DNA of 47,393 nt. Source: Enterobacter mori LMG 25706. Lineage in GTDB: Bacteria > Pseudomonadota > Gammaproteobacteria > Enterobacterales > Enterobacteriaceae. A program made the position numbers and the translations under genes. How positions within the stretch are numbered: position 1 is the first letter of the stretch; every line of letters begins with the position of its first letter. Below are positions 26,832 through 36,674 of this stretch, one piece after another. Location: assembly GCF_000211415.1 (NCBI RefSeq), contig NZ_GL890779.1, positions 77,012 through 124,404 on the forward strand, given 5' to 3'. The notes below the pieces were generated by a model. That model was given only the letters and a program-made list of their open reading frames with translations. It did not search any database and was not told the DNA's origin.

Positions 26832-28010
26832 TTAACGCGTGATCGCGTACAGCGTGCCGTCTTTTGCCTGAATCAGCAGTTTACCGTCAGCGACTACCGG
26901 ATCGGTCAGGAAACCAGAACCGTCAACTTTTTGCTGTGCAACAAAGCGACCATTTTCTGGATCGATCCAGTGCATATACCCTTCGCTGTCACCGACCACC
27001 AGGCTGCCATTGTACAGGGCTGGTGCGGTCAGCAGACGGTGCAGCAGATCGCTCTGCGTCCACAGCGTTACGCCGCCTTCAGTGCTCAGCGCCAGCAGAC
27101 GATCGTTCTGGTCAACCATATAGATGCGGTTACCGTCAACGATGAAGTCATTCACGGAGCCCAGTTCACGTTTCCACATGATCTGGCCGCTGCGCAGATC
27201 CAGCGCGGTCAGGTTGCCGTTATACGCCAGCGTATAAACAACACCGTCAACAATGACCGGGGTGGTGTCCACGTCGCTCAGACGGTCGATTTCTGTTGAA
27301 CCGGTCGCCTGGGAGATACGCTGCTGCCAAATCATCTGGCCCTGCTGCATCAGTACCGCGCTCACACGACCGTTATCACCGCCAACAATCGCAGCACCGA
27401 AAGCCGTTGCCGGGGCGGATTCTCCACGCAGAGACAGCGCTGGCATATCCAGGTTAACGGTCCATTTCACCAGGCCGTCCGCTTCGTTCAGCGCCTGCAG
27501 CTGGCCGTTGCTGGTATGGATCAGCACCAGACCATCACTCACCACAGGACGAGACAGAGACTCACCGGCAACGGTCGTTTGCCATGCAACAGAACCGTCA
27601 CTGGTGTTCAGCGCATAAACCTGCGCTTTTTCGCTTCCCACGTAAACGTGACCGCCAGCGACGGTCAGGCCGCCGGAAAGCAGCGCAGGTTTACGGGAGA
27701 ACCAACCGTCTTTTTCCGCCAGGTTAACGGACCATACTTCTTTCCCGTCATCGGCGTTCACCGCTTTCACGGTACCTTTGCGGTCAGCGGCATAGACAAC
27801 GCTGTCCGCATACGCAGGATGCAGGTTGGAGTAGAAATCGCCAATCCCACTGCCCACGGAGACGTCCCACGCGGTGGATGGGGTAAACTGGTTTTCAACC
27901 GTTGGCAGCGGGGACATTTTTACAACATCTTCTTCGCCACTGAACAGTGAACAACCACTCAATAACGTAACAGAAAGCAGTCCTGGCAGAAGTAATTTAC
28001 GCAATTGCAT
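26832..28010 (-). CDS. bamB: Outer-membrane assembly lipoprotein BamB
   Basis: Lipoprotein of the BAM complex that inserts beta-barrel proteins into the outer membrane. 392 residues, as in E. coli. It has a type II signal peptide with lipobox LLSGC (C20), then Ser at +2, which sends it to the outer membrane. The mature part is an eight-bladed beta-propeller with PQQ-like repeats, visible as recurring A-x-D-G-x-x-x-W motifs (NADDGKEVWSV, NTSDGSVAWQT, NEADGLVKWTV, DLRSGQIMWKR). It is 10 bases downstream of yfgM. AGAGGG lies seven bases ahead of ATG 28010. Confidence 0.99.
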   Translation of the reverse strand: MQLRKLLLPGLLSVTLLSGCSLFSGEEDVVKMSPLPTVENQFTPSTAWDVSVGSGIGDFYSNLHPAYADSVVYAADRKGTVKAVNADDGKEVWSVNLAEKDGWFSRKPALLSGGLTVAGGHVYVGSEKAQVYALNTSDGSVAWQTTVAGESLSRPVVSDGLVLIHTSNGQLQALNEADGLVKWTVNLDMPALSLRGESAPATAFGAAIVGGDNGRVSAVLMQQGQMIWQQRISQATGSTEIDRLSDVDTTPVIVDGVVYTLAYNGNLTALDLRSGQIMWKRELGSVNDFIVDGNRIYMVDQNDRLLALSTEGGVTLWTQSDLLHRLLTAPALYNGSLVVGDSEGYMHWIDPENGRFVAQQKVDGSGFLTDPVVADGKLLIQAKDGTLYAITR

Positions 28011-28020
28011 CGGGTCCCTC

Positions 28021-28641
28021 TCAGACGGACAAATTATTTATTTTCATCTGCATCATTTCGCTCAGCGCAGGTGAAGCTTTGCTATCTACGCCAGCTTGCC
28101 ACGCTTGACGCGCGCCCGCTTTGTCACCTTTGCTCAGCAGTGCTTCACCGCGCAAATCAGCAACGATGGCAGCAAAACCGTCGCCTTTGATGGTATCGAG
28201 CGTTTTCAGCGCGTCATCGACTTTTTTCTGCTGAACCTGGATACGTGCCAGACGCAGGTTGATCACTGCTTTCAGGTTTTCATCGCTTGCAGCAGCAAGA
28301 CCCTGTGACAGTTGTGCAGCGGCTTTATCCAGTTCGTTTTTATCAACGTACTGCTGAGCCACTTCCAGCGCGGCCAGCGCGCCGTAGGTGTTTTTGTTGT
28401 CAGCCGCAAATTTCTCCGCTGCCGTCAGCGTTTGCGGCTGGTCGGCACGAATGGCGCTAACGGTGTTTTCGTAGCTCAAAGACGAACCGCGAGCGGCATC
28501 AGCCTGATGGTTGTTCCAGTAGCGCCAGCCTACCAGCGCACCTACACCCAAAATAACCCCAACAACCAATGCTTTGCCGTTTTCAGCAAAGAAGCGTTTA
28601 ATCGCGTCGACCTGGTCGTGTTCGTTCTCGTACATTTCCAC
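28021..28641 (-). CDS. yfgM: Periplasmic chaperone-associated membrane protein YfgM
   Basis: An inner-membrane protein (206 residues) with a short cytoplasmic N-terminus, one transmembrane helix (ALVVGVILGVGALVGWRYW, residues about 24-42) and a periplasmic TPR-like domain. In E. coli it binds PpiD at the Sec translocon and helps periplasmic folding; it also affects RcsB stability. The start is GTG 28641, giving the E. coli length and the N-terminus M-E-M-Y-E-N-E; AAGGAG lies nine bases upstream. An upstream in-frame extension of 15 codons overlaps hisS and is not used. The gap to hisS is 13 bases. Confidence 0.97.
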   Translation of the reverse strand: MEMYENEHDQVDAIKRFFAENGKALVVGVILGVGALVGWRYWNNHQADAARGSSLSYENTVSAIRADQPQTLTAAEKFAADNKNTYGALAALEVAQQYVDKNELDKAAAQLSQGLAAASDENLKAVINLRLARIQVQQKKVDDALKTLDTIKGDGFAAIVADLRGEALLSKGDKAGARQAWQAGVDSKASPALSEMMQMKINNLSV

Positions 28642-28654
28642 GCAGTCTTTCTCC

Positions 28655-29929
28655 TTAGCCCAATAGAGTGCGCAAGTGCGCCGCAACGCCGTCCTGCGTT
28701 ACCGTTGTTTGCTCACCAGAGCGCAGGTCTTTCCCTCCCCCTTCGCCGTTAGCCACTTCGGACTCGCCCAGCACCAGTGCAATACTTGCGCCCCACTTAT
28801 CGGCACGAGCAAACTGTTTTTTGAAGTTGCCGCCGCCATGGTTGGTCATCAGCTTAACGCCCGGCAGCGCATCGCGCACGCGTTCGGCAAGCTGCATCGC
28901 CGCAGACTGCGTATCCGCACCTGAGGCCACCAGGTATATATCGACAACGGAATCTGCTTTAAATTCCGGATTAACTGCCTGAACCAGCAAAACAAGTCGC
29001 TCAAGACCCATTGCGAAGCCAACAGCAGGTGCCGCACGGCCACCCAGTTGCTCAACCAGGCCATCATAACGGCCGCCCGCACATACGGTGCCCTGCGAAC
29101 CAAGGCTGGTCGTTACCCACTCAAACACGGTGCGGTTATAGTAGTCCAGACCGCGCACCAGGCGCTGGTTCACGGTATAGGCAATGCCAGCTGCTTCAAG
29201 CAGCTTGCACAGGCCCGCGAAGTGTTCGCGAGATTCTTCATCCAGGTAGTCACCCAGCGCAGGTGCATCGTTCAGCAGTGCCTGAACGTCTGCGTTTTTG
29301 GAATCCAGAACGCGCAGCGGGTTGCTGTACATGCGACGTTTGCAGTCTTCGTCCAGCTTCTCTTTATGTTGTTCCAGGAACGCCACCAGCGCATCGCGGT
29401 AGTTAGCGCGAGCTTCCAGAGAACCGATAGAGTTCAGCTCAAGGGAAACGTGATCGGCGATACCGAGGGCGCGCCACCAGCGGGCGGTCAGCATAATCAG
29501 TTCAGCGTCAATATCCGGGCCCTGCAGACCAAAGACTTCCACACCCAGCTGATTAAACTGGCGATAACGACCTTTCTGCGGACGTTCGTGGCGGAACATC
29601 GGGCCCATATACCACAGGCGCTGCTCCTGATTGTACAGAAGACCATGTTCGATGCCGGCGCGTACGCAGCCCGCCGTACCTTCCGGACGCAGGGTCAGAC
29701 TGTCACCGTTGCGGTCCTCAAAGGTATACATCTCTTTTTCAACCACGTCGGTGACTTCGCCGATCGCGCGTTTGAATAACGGGGTCTGCTCTACAATCGG
29801 CAAACGGATTTCGCTGTAACCGTAGCTGCCGAGCACCTGTTTCAGTGTGCCTTCAATGCGCTGCCAGATGGCGGTTTCGCCAGGCAGATAATCGTTCATG
29901 CCGCGGATGGCTTGAATGTTTTTTGCCAC
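28655..29929 (-). CDS. hisS: Histidine-tRNA ligase
   Basis: Class II aminoacyl-tRNA synthetase, 424 residues as in E. coli. It has motif 1 around [12 protein letters not shown], motif 2 ([17 protein letters not shown] near residue 110), the histidine-specific motif [15 protein letters not shown] near residue 260, motif 3 ([12 protein letters not shown] near residue 305) and a C-terminal anticodon-binding domain ([24 protein letters not shown]). Translation starts at GTG 29929, as the E. coli protein begins (M)[11 protein letters not shown] terminator-like structure precedes it, so it probably also has its own promoter within the ispG-hisS region. Confidence 0.99.
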   Translation of the reverse strand: MAKNIQAIRGMNDYLPGETAIWQRIEGTLKQVLGSYGYSEIRLPIVEQTPLFKRAIGEVTDVVEKEMYTFEDRNGDSLTLRPEGTAGCVRAGIEHGLLYNQEQRLWYMGPMFRHERPQKGRYRQFNQLGVEVFGLQGPDIDAELIMLTARWWRALGIADHVSLELNSIGSLEARANYRDALVAFLEQHKEKLDEDCKRRMYSNPLRVLDSKNADVQALLNDAPALGDYLDEESREHFAGLCKLLEAAGIAYTVNQRLVRGLDYYNRTVFEWVTTSLGSQGTVCAGGRYDGLVEQLGGRAAPAVGFAMGLERLVLLVQAVNPEFKADSVVDIYLVASGADTQSAAMQLAERVRDALPGVKLMTNHGGGNFKKQFARADKWGASIALVLGESEVANGEGGGKDLRSGEQTTVTQDGVAAHLRTLLG

Positions 29930-29950
29930 GTTTATTCTCTTTCTATATAC

Positions 29951-30005
29951 AAAAAAAACCCAAAGAATGGGTTCAATCATACATGGGAAGCGGCACGCTT
30001 CCCAT
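29951..30005 (-). terminator. Two hairpins with T-run between ispG and hisS
   Basis: Reading the minus strand, a perfect 10-bp stem (ATGGGAAGCG / CGCTTCCCAT, 29983-30005) lies 4 bases after the ispG stop, followed by a 6-bp stem (AACCCA / TGGGTT, 29957-29973) and eight T (29951-29958). Together they look like an intrinsic terminator inside a gene string often drawn as one operon. Confidence 0.75.
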
Positions 30006-30009
30006 CACG

Positions 30010-31128
30010 TTATTTTTCAACCTGCTGAACGTTGATGCGCTGCGTCTCGTCCATCATTGCGGCTTTGGCACGAATGCGTGCTTCGAGCTGGTCGATCATG
30101 TCACTATTATCCAGACGATCTTTACGAACGCCATCTTCATAGAGACCACTTTTCTTGTTACCGCCGGTCACGCCCAGTGTTGACACCAGCGCTTCACCCG
30201 GACCGTTCACCACGCAGCCGATGATGGAGACGTCCATCGGGGTAATGATGTCTTCCAGGCGCTGCTCCAGCGCATTCACCGTACCAATCACGTCGAACTC
30301 CTGACGTGAGCAGGTTGGGCAGGCAATGAAGTTTATCCCACGGGCGCGGATGCGCAGTGACTTCAGGATATCGAAACCGACTTTGATCTCTTCCACCGGA
30401 TCGGCCGCCAGCGAGACGCGCAGCGTATCGCCGATCCCTTCAGAAAGCAGCAGGCCCAGACCGATCGCAGACTTGACAGAACCGCTGCGCAGGCCGCCCG
30501 CTTCGGTGATACCGAGGTGCAGAGGCTGGTCAATCTGCTTTGCCAGCAGGCGATAAGACTCTACCGCAAGGAACACGTCGGACGCTTTCACGCTAACTTT
30601 GAACTGATCGAAGTTGAGACGATCCAGATGATCGACGTGACGCATAGCGGATTCGAGCAGCGCCTGCGGCGTTGGCTCACCGTATTTTTCCTGCAGGTCT
30701 TTTTCCAGAGAACCGGCATTCACACCGATACGGATAGGAATATTTTTATCGCGGGCGCAGTCCACTACCATGCGGATGCGCTCTTCGTTACCGCTGTTAC
30801 CTGGGTTAATACGCAGGCAGTCGACGCCATATTCAGCGACTTTCAGTGCAATGCGGTAGTCGAAGTGAATATCAGCCACCAGCGGAACGCTGACCTGCTG
30901 CTTGATGAGTTTGAACGCTTCGGCTGCATCCATCGTCGGGACGGAGACACGAACAATGTCCGCGCCTACGCGTTCTAATGCTTTGATCTGATTGACCGTT
31001 GCTTCCACATCCGTGGTGCGCGTATTGGTCATCGACTGGACGGCGATGGGTGCCCCGTCCCCGATTGGCACATTCCCAACGTAAATCCGTTTCGATTTTC
31101 TACGTTGAATCGGAGCCTGGTTATGCAT
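30010..31128 (-). CDS. ispG: 4-hydroxy-3-methylbut-2-enyl-diphosphate synthase (flavodoxin)
   Basis: Iron-sulfur enzyme of the MEP isoprenoid pathway that converts MEcPP to HMBPP. 372 residues as in E. coli. The N-terminal TIM barrel shows [14 protein letters not shown] and [14 protein letters not shown]; the C-terminal domain carries the 4Fe-4S ligands in IACPTCSRQ (near residue 270) and [10 protein letters not shown] (near 305), the latter including the catalytic Glu. It lies 26 bases downstream of rodZ, the arrangement found in E. coli. Confidence 0.99.
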   Translation of the reverse strand: MHNQAPIQRRKSKRIYVGNVPIGDGAPIAVQSMTNTRTTDVEATVNQIKALERVGADIVRVSVPTMDAAEAFKLIKQQVSVPLVADIHFDYRIALKVAEYGVDCLRINPGNSGNEERIRMVVDCARDKNIPIRIGVNAGSLEKDLQEKYGEPTPQALLESAMRHVDHLDRLNFDQFKVSVKASDVFLAVESYRLLAKQIDQPLHLGITEAGGLRSGSVKSAIGLGLLLSEGIGDTLRVSLAADPVEEIKVGFDILKSLRIRARGINFIACPTCSRQEFDVIGTVNALEQRLEDIITPMDVSIIGCVVNGPGEALVSTLGVTGGNKKSGLYEDGVRKDRLDNSDMIDQLEARIRAKAAMMDETQRINVQQVEK

Positions 31129-31154
31129 GAAAAATCTCCCGCGTTGCCCGTCTG

Positions 31155-32153
31155 TTACTGTGCTGCTGATTGTTCGGCATTAACGGTAAGACGCGCAACC
31201 TGGTTAGTTCTGATAAAGCGGCTCAGGTCGACAGGTTTTCCTTGATACTGGATCTGTACCGCTGCCGGAGCGCCGATTTTAAGTTTGTAAGGTGCCTGAC
31301 CCGTTAGGTTTAACGTGCCATCTTTACGCTGCAGGCCACTGAACAGCTTTTTGCCTGTGGCGTCAGTCACTTCCAGCCAGCAATCCGCGGTGAAATTCAT
31401 CACCAGCGCGTTAGGATCGACTGCTGGTGTCGCAGTGGCTGCCGGGTCGGTAGGCAGTGGTGCCGCAGCAGCATTATCCGCTGGCGCCGTCGCCGCAGGG
31501 GCAGTATCCACATTGGCCTGTGAAGGAGAAACAACCGCGTTCTGATCCTGCGCCTGCGTTGCTGGTGCAGCGTCAGGCGTGGTGGCCGGAGCCTGAGCAG
31601 CATCGGTCGCAGCTGTTTGCGGTTCACTTGACGGTGCCGCGCTGTCCGTGTTCAACGGCACGCTCTGTGCGTTGTCATTGCCGGATTGATTAAGCTCGGC
31701 AGAAGACTGATCGGCCATCGTAGTGATCTCTTCCTGCTGCGCCTTGTGGTTTTGCCACCACCATGCGCCCGTCAGGCCAATCACCACAAACAGCACCAGC
31801 CAGGTAAAGCTCATCAGCCAGCCGTCACGTTTTTTACGGCGTTTCCCCAGAGAGAAGGTCTGCATCGGCGCAACTTTTGCTGCACGGACCGGTGCCTGCT
31901 TCTCCATCATTGGCAGTAATTCTTCTTCGGGGATATGCACCAGTTTTGCGTAAGAGCGGATATAACCGCGCAAAAATGTTGAAGCCAGATCGGCAGGCGC
32001 CTTATCTTCTTCAATATCGCGAACCGTGGAAACCTTCAGGCACAAGCGTTCTGCAACGGCTTGCTGGCTGAGTCCGAGTTGTTCACGGGCGTTGCGAAGA
32101 CGAACGCCAGTGGAGAGTGCTTCATTTTGGTCGTGAGTGGCTTCAGTATTCAT
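31155..32153 (-). CDS. rodZ: Cytoskeletal membrane protein RodZ
   Basis: Links MreB filaments to the cell-wall machinery and maintains rod shape. 332 residues (337 in E. coli). A cytoplasmic helix-turn-helix domain (residues about 15-85, [19 protein letters not shown]) contacts MreB; a basic patch (GKRRKKRD, 103-110) precedes a single transmembrane helix (residues about 114-133, ending in GAWWW); then a long Ala/Pro/Thr/Gln-rich periplasmic linker (about 145-240) and a C-terminal beta domain ([15 protein letters not shown]...). The low-complexity linker is the part most different from E. coli, as expected. Confidence 0.97.
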   Translation of the reverse strand: MNTEATHDQNEALSTGVRLRNAREQLGLSQQAVAERLCLKVSTVRDIEEDKAPADLASTFLRGYIRSYAKLVHIPEEELLPMMEKQAPVRAAKVAPMQTFSLGKRRKKRDGWLMSFTWLVLFVVIGLTGAWWWQNHKAQQEEITTMADQSSAELNQSGNDNAQSVPLNTDSAAPSSEPQTAATDAAQAPATTPDAAPATQAQDQNAVVSPSQANVDTAPAATAPADNAAAAPLPTDPAATATPAVDPNALVMNFTADCWLEVTDATGKKLFSGLQRKDGTLNLTGQAPYKLKIGAPAAVQIQYQGKPVDLSRFIRTNQVARLTVNAEQSAAQ

Positions 32154-32254
32154 TCGCTACAACTACTGGTACGTGAAAAATAAGGGTTCAGGTGCCGGTG
32201 AGTCACAATGCCACCCGCACCGCGAAACTTCTGGTCAGTTAACCTTGAACAGAC

Positions 32255-32284
32255 AGTATAAGACTGTCAGCCGGTAGATGACAG
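32255..32284 (-). promoter_or_regulatory. Putative promoter of the rodZ-ispG unit
   Basis: In the 293-base gap between rlmN and rodZ, the minus strand has CTGTCA (32279-32284), 18 bases, then TATACT (32255-32260), about 100 bases ahead of the rodZ start. A small inverted repeat GACAGT-5-ACTGTC (32252-32268) overlaps the -10. The rest of the gap shows only the rlmN 3' hairpin. Confidence 0.4.
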
Positions 32285-32410
32285 TGCAGCTCTGCCCGCC
32301 TGGCTAAACTGTTGTTACGTCGTTACATACTGCCCGAAAGTCATATGAAACGCACCGTAATTATTAATCAAACATCACGAATCTGACTGATTATTCAGTA
32401 AGATTATGCT

Positions 32411-32435
32411 TCACGGCGCAGATCATGCGCCGTGA
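32411..32435 (-). terminator. Hairpin at the 3' end of rlmN
   Basis: A perfect 9-bp stem (TCACGGCGC / GCGCCGTGA) with a 7-base loop lies 11 bases after the rlmN stop. There is no long T-run on the minus strand (AGCATAATCTT follows), so it may be Rho-dependent end protection rather than a strong terminator. Confidence 0.55.
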
Positions 32436-32446
32436 CTGCATAATAA

Positions 32447-33613
32447 TCAAACAGCTTTGACCGCGATTGTCTCACCCTGCATGCGTTTACGCAGCGTACG
32501 TTTAGTACGGTCAATCACATCACCCGCCAGCTGTCCGCATGCGGCATCGATATCATCACCACGCGTTTTACGCACGATAGTGGTGAATCCATACTCCATC
32601 AGCACTTTCGAGAAACGATCGATACGGCTGTTCGAGCTACGGCCATAAGGCGCGCCCGGGAACGGGCTCCATGGGATCAGGTTGATCTTGCACGGCGTAT
32701 CTTTCAGCAATTCTGCCAGCTCATGTGCATGCTCGGTACCGTCGTTGACGTGATCAAGCATCACGTACTCGATGGTGACACGGCCCTGGTTAGCATTGGA
32801 TTTCTCCAGGTAGCGGCGCACGCCAGCCAGGAAGGTTTCGATATTGTACTTTTTGTTGATCGGCACAATTTCGTCACGGATCGCATCGTTTGGCGCGTGC
32901 AGGGAGATCGCCAGCGCAACGTCAATCATGTCGCCCAGCTTGTCCAGCGCAGGTACAACGCCTGAAGTAGACAGCGTGACGCGGCGTTTAGACAGACCAA
33001 AACCGAAGTCGTCGAGCATGATTTCCATTGCCGGAACCACGTTGGTCAGGTTCAGCAGCGGCTCTCCCATCCCCATCATCACCACGTTGGTGATTGGGCG
33101 GGTACCGGTCACTTTCGCTGCACCCACGATTTTTGCCGCACGCCACACCTGGCCGATAATTTCAGACACGCGCAGGTTACGGTTAAAGCCTTGCTGCGCG
33201 GTAGAGCAGAATTTGCACTCCAGCGCACATCCTACCTGAGAAGAGACGCACAGCGTGGCGCGGTCATCTTCCGGAATATAGACAGTCTCAACGCGCTGAT
33301 CGCCGACGGCAATCGCCCATTTGATGGTGCCATCAGACGAGCGCTGCTCTTCCACCACTTCCGGTGCGCGGATTTCAGCCACTTCTTTGAGCTTGTTGCG
33401 CAGGACCTTGTTGATGTCTGTCATGTCATCAAAGTTGTCGCTGCAATAGTGGTACATCCATTTCATCACCTGGTCGGCACGAAACGGTTTCTCACCCATA
33501 TCTTTGAAGAACTCGCGCATCTGCTGACGGTTCAGATCCAGCAGGTTGATTTTTCCATTTTTATTTGGAACCGCAGGAATGGCGACTTCGGAGGTATTCA
33601 CTAATTCAGACAT
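32447..33613 (-). CDS. rlmN: Dual-specificity 23S rRNA (A2503) and tRNA (A37) methyltransferase RlmN
   Basis: Radical-SAM enzyme that methylates C2 of A2503 in 23S rRNA and A37 in some tRNAs. 388 residues (384 in E. coli; the extra residues are in the variable N-terminus). The 4Fe-4S ligands are C129, C133 and C136 in CALECKFC; C122 and the methyl-carrying cysteine near residue 359 (DAACGQL) are present. GEPLLN and the SAM-binding TLSTSGVVP segments follow. ATG 33613 follows a GGATAAAATT leader. A strong terminator separates it from ndk. Confidence 0.99.
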   Translation of the reverse strand: MSELVNTSEVAIPAVPNKNGKINLLDLNRQQMREFFKDMGEKPFRADQVMKWMYHYCSDNFDDMTDINKVLRNKLKEVAEIRAPEVVEEQRSSDGTIKWAIAVGDQRVETVYIPEDDRATLCVSSQVGCALECKFCSTAQQGFNRNLRVSEIIGQVWRAAKIVGAAKVTGTRPITNVVMMGMGEPLLNLTNVVPAMEIMLDDFGFGLSKRRVTLSTSGVVPALDKLGDMIDVALAISLHAPNDAIRDEIVPINKKYNIETFLAGVRRYLEKSNANQGRVTIEYVMLDHVNDGTEHAHELAELLKDTPCKINLIPWSPFPGAPYGRSSNSRIDRFSKVLMEYGFTTIVRKTRGDDIDAACGQLAGDVIDRTKRTLRKRMQGETIAVKAV

Positions 33614-33660
33614 AATTTTATCCGGCCTCGTTGTTACACGTTATGGCCCATGGAGGGTTG

Positions 33661-33702
33661 AAAAGAAACGCCCCGGAAAGCAGTCTGCTCGTCCGGGGCG
33701 TT
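33661..33702 (-). terminator. Rho-independent terminator of ndk
   Basis: A perfect 11-bp stem (AACGCCCCGGA / TCCGGGGCGTT, arms 33667-33677 and 33692-33702) is followed on the minus strand by TTCTTTT. It lies 58 bases past the ndk stop. Confidence 0.85.
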
Positions 33703-33760
33703 GCATTGTACAAAGTCTGACGCAGGGATGCCACGTTTGCACGCGGCATTTACGAAAATA

Positions 33761-34192
33761 TTAACGAGTGCGAGCGCACACTTCGCCTTCTGCGAAGAAG
33801 AATGCGATTTCACGCGCGGCAGATTCAACGGAATCTGAACCGTGGGTGCCGTTCTCGGTGAAGCTGTCTGCGTAATCAGCGCGCAGGGTACCCGCCAGCG
33901 CGTTGTCCGGGTTGGTTGCACCCAGCAGATCGCGGTGACGCTGAACTGCGTTTTCGCCTTCCAGTACGGATACCACGATTGGGCCGGAGGTCATGAACTC
34001 TACCAGGCCGTCAAAGAATGGGCGACCTTCGTGCTCAGCGTAGAAACCGCGAGCCTGTTCAACGGTCAGGTGCAGCATTTTGGTGCCAACGATCTTAAAC
34101 CCTGCTGATTCAAAGCGAGCGAAGATGCTGCCAATAACGTTTTTTGCCACCGCGTTTGGCTTGATGATGGAAAAAGTACGTTCAATAGCCAT
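33761..34192 (-). CDS. ndk: Nucleoside-diphosphate kinase
   Basis: Transfers gamma-phosphate from ATP to nucleoside diphosphates, balancing NTP and dNTP pools. 143 residues as in E. coli when the start [12 protein letters not shown] at 34192 is used; the open frame continues 26 codons upstream without resemblance. The active-site histidine lies in NGTHGSDS near residue 117 and the nucleotide-binding KPNAVAKN is near residue 11. It is a single-gene unit with its own promoter and terminator. Confidence 0.99.
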   Translation of the reverse strand: MAIERTFSIIKPNAVAKNVIGSIFARFESAGFKIVGTKMLHLTVEQARGFYAEHEGRPFFDGLVEFMTSGPIVVSVLEGENAVQRHRDLLGATNPDNALAGTLRADYADSFTENGTHGSDSVESAAREIAFFFAEGEVCARTR

Positions 34193-34247
34193 GATAACCT
34201 CTGTCAATGTTCTGTTGTTTTGCATACCTGAGTATGGTGTGGCGCGG

Positions 34248-34276
34248 ATTATAATGAGCAATAGCGCCATTGCCTA
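34248..34276 (-). promoter_or_regulatory. Putative ndk promoter
   Basis: On the minus strand TAGGCA (34271-34276), 17 bases, and a perfect TATAAT (34248-34253) lie 55 bases ahead of the ndk start; the sequence after the -10 is GC-rich (CCGCGCC). Confidence 0.5.
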
Positions 34277-34348
34277 TGGATTCAGGTAACATTTTTTTAA
34301 AATAAGACGAGTTTTAGCAACAGCTCACATCTGCAAGCTGTTTTCAGA

Positions 34349-36673
34349 TCACTGCAACGTAAAATTCACCGTCGCGACCTGCCCGCTCTCATCCATAACG
34401 AGTAACTGATAATCGCCCGATTTATCAAGCTGTAATGTGTAAACTCTTCCCTTCACACTCAGCGGTTCACCGTTCAAAAACCACCAGCGCTCACCGCTGT
34501 TGCCGGTCGCCTGAAGCGGCAGCGAAACGCGGGATTCGCCCGGCAGGCGTTTAATGACGGCCCCTTCGCGCACGCCAGTCAGGATGAGTGGCGCTGGTGC
34601 GTCCTGCGACAGCGGAGGACAGATTGTTGATGACGGAGGGACCCGTACCGCGCGACGCTCTGTTGCTGGCAGCCACGGCTCCAGCGGCAGCGGCCAGACA
34701 TCCAGGACTTTTTCTGTTGCATCAGGGCAATCTGCCGCCACACGTTTACCCGTTTTATCCAGCCAGACCGGGAAGCGAATGCCGCGTATGCCTTCCTGCT
34801 CGGGCAGGAGCAGTGTGGGCGGTTCACTCCCTTCCAGCAGCCAGGTCGAAAGACGACGTCGGCAGTTTTCACTGCCTTCTGGCAGCGACTGACCGCCCGG
34901 CCAGCAGATCACCCCGCGCCCCACGCTTACCGGGCGAGGGTCACGCGGCAGACGGGCTTCGTCTACCGTTGAGCGAGACTGAAGCAGGTTATTCACCTGG
35001 CTTAATAGCGGAACCGCGCTGGCAAAACCAAACTGCCCCGCCACCGGCGTACCGTCCGGCCGTCCGGTCCAGATGCCAATCACGTAACGGGCATTCAGGC
35101 CGATAGCCCAGGCATCACGGTAGCCGTAGCTGGTGCCGGTTTTCCACGCCAGCGGCACGATTTGCGGTAACGCATTATCCGGCAGCGGCTGCGCCTCGTT
35201 CGCCAGAATACGGCGAATGATCCACGCCGAACCTTGTGACAATAGCGGACGTTCAGTCAGCGGATCGCCCGGCTGTAACCGCAGCCTTCCCGCTTTACCG
35301 TGTCGGGCAAAGGCGCTGTAGGCCGCGGCTATATCGGCGAGCCGCGCGCCTGCACCGCCGAGGATCAGGGAGAGATTCGGCTGCGCCCCCGCGGGCAGGA
35401 GCAGCGGCAACCCCGCGTTACTGAGCATCCCGGCAAAACGTTTTGGCCCGTAGGCTTCCAGCACCTGTACCGCGGGCAGGTTGAGAGAGCGCACCAGCGC
35501 TTCACTCATGCTGACCGGTCCGTGAAACCCACTGTCAAAATTCCCTGGCCGATAATCACCGGTTTTTCTGGGAACGTCCTGGAGCAGAGAGGCGGGATGG
35601 ATCAGGCCATCGTCCAGCGCCATACCGTAGATAAAGGGCTTTAACACCGATCCCGGGGATCGGATCGCATTGACCATATCCACATGGCTGAAACGACTGT
35701 CATCGTTAATATCCACCGATCCGACCCAGCCCCGCACCTTCATATCCGTATGATCCACGACGATCATCGCCAGCGAACTGCGCGCAGGAAGTCGGGACTT
35801 CCAGTTCATCGCCAGCTCTTCCAGCTGCCGCTGTAGTCCGGCATCCATCGTGGTGACAATTTTAGTGTCGCGGCTTTTGCCAAGCATCATGCGTGCAAAG
35901 AGTGGTGCCAGCTGCGGCATCTGTCGGGGTGCCAGCCATACCGATTCTTCCCGCGATTCCTTGACCTGCTTCGCAGACCAGACGCCCTGCGTGACCATAC
36001 GGTCGAGCACTTTATTTCGCGCCGCTTCAGCCCGTTCAGGCCAGCGGTCCGGACGTAATCGACTCGGTGCCTGCGGCAGCACCGCCAGCAGCGCCGCGTC
36101 GGAATAGCTGAGCTGCGATGGTGGTTTTCCCAGATAGGTCCAGCTTGCAGCACCTACGCCCTGCAGCGTACCGCCAAAGGGGGCGCGGTTGAGATAGAGC
36201 GTGAGAATGTCGCGCTTGGAAAGATGCCACTCCAGCTGCATCGCCCGCCAGAGCTGACGAATTTTACCGCCAAAGGTGCGCGGATGCGGATCCAGCAGGC
36301 GTGCTACCTGCATGGTGAGCGTACTGCCGCCAGAGACGACTTTGCCAGAACTGAGATCCTGCCAGGCGGCACGCAGGACAGAGAGCGGGTTTACGCCAGG
36401 ATGATCCCAGAACCAGCGATCTTCATACTGGATCAGCGCCTCAAGATAACGGGGAGAGACCTCTTCAATCGTAACCGGGTAGCGCCAGATCCCGTCGCTG
36501 TCCGCAAAGCGCCCCAGCGGCGTGCCCTTCTCATCCACCACCACCCGGGCGGGGTTAACCTCTTTCAGAGGCAACGGCCACAGGCGGTCGGCGGCGATAA
36601 TCAGCCCCCATAAAACGAGAAGCGCTCCCGCCAGCCAAAGCCAGCGGGAGCGTGTCAGACGAGCTATCTGCAT
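34349..36673 (-). CDS. pbpC: Penicillin-binding protein 1C (glycosyltransferase/transpeptidase-like)
   Basis: A bifunctional class A PBP. 774 residues (770 in E. coli). After a transmembrane anchor (residues about 12-31) comes the GT51 glycosyltransferase domain with EDRWFWDHPGVNP near residue 88 and GGSTLTMQVARLLDP near residue 115; the transpeptidase domain has SPGSVLKP near residue 340 (SxxK), SLN near 405 and KTGTSYGYRDAW near 520; a BiPBP C-terminal domain ends the protein. Its ATG (36673) lies immediately after the yfhM stop, so the two are coupled; YfhM is a periplasmic macroglobulin thought to work with PBP1C. A weak 7-bp stem lies at 34319-34342 past its stop. Confidence 0.98.
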   Translation of the reverse strand: MQIARLTRSRWLWLAGALLVLWGLIIAADRLWPLPLKEVNPARVVVDEKGTPLGRFADSDGIWRYPVTIEEVSPRYLEALIQYEDRWFWDHPGVNPLSVLRAAWQDLSSGKVVSGGSTLTMQVARLLDPHPRTFGGKIRQLWRAMQLEWHLSKRDILTLYLNRAPFGGTLQGVGAASWTYLGKPPSQLSYSDAALLAVLPQAPSRLRPDRWPERAEAARNKVLDRMVTQGVWSAKQVKESREESVWLAPRQMPQLAPLFARMMLGKSRDTKIVTTMDAGLQRQLEELAMNWKSRLPARSSLAMIVVDHTDMKVRGWVGSVDINDDSRFSHVDMVNAIRSPGSVLKPFIYGMALDDGLIHPASLLQDVPRKTGDYRPGNFDSGFHGPVSMSEALVRSLNLPAVQVLEAYGPKRFAGMLSNAGLPLLLPAGAQPNLSLILGGAGARLADIAAAYSAFARHGKAGRLRLQPGDPLTERPLLSQGSAWIIRRILANEAQPLPDNALPQIVPLAWKTGTSYGYRDAWAIGLNARYVIGIWTGRPDGTPVAGQFGFASAVPLLSQVNNLLQSRSTVDEARLPRDPRPVSVGRGVICWPGGQSLPEGSENCRRRLSTWLLEGSEPPTLLLPEQEGIRGIRFPVWLDKTGKRVAADCPDATEKVLDVWPLPLEPWLPATERRAVRVPPSSTICPPLSQDAPAPLILTGVREGAVIKRLPGESRVSLPLQATGNSGERWWFLNGEPLSVKGRVYTLQLDKSGDYQLLVMDESGQVATVNFTLQ

Positions 36674-36674
36674 A

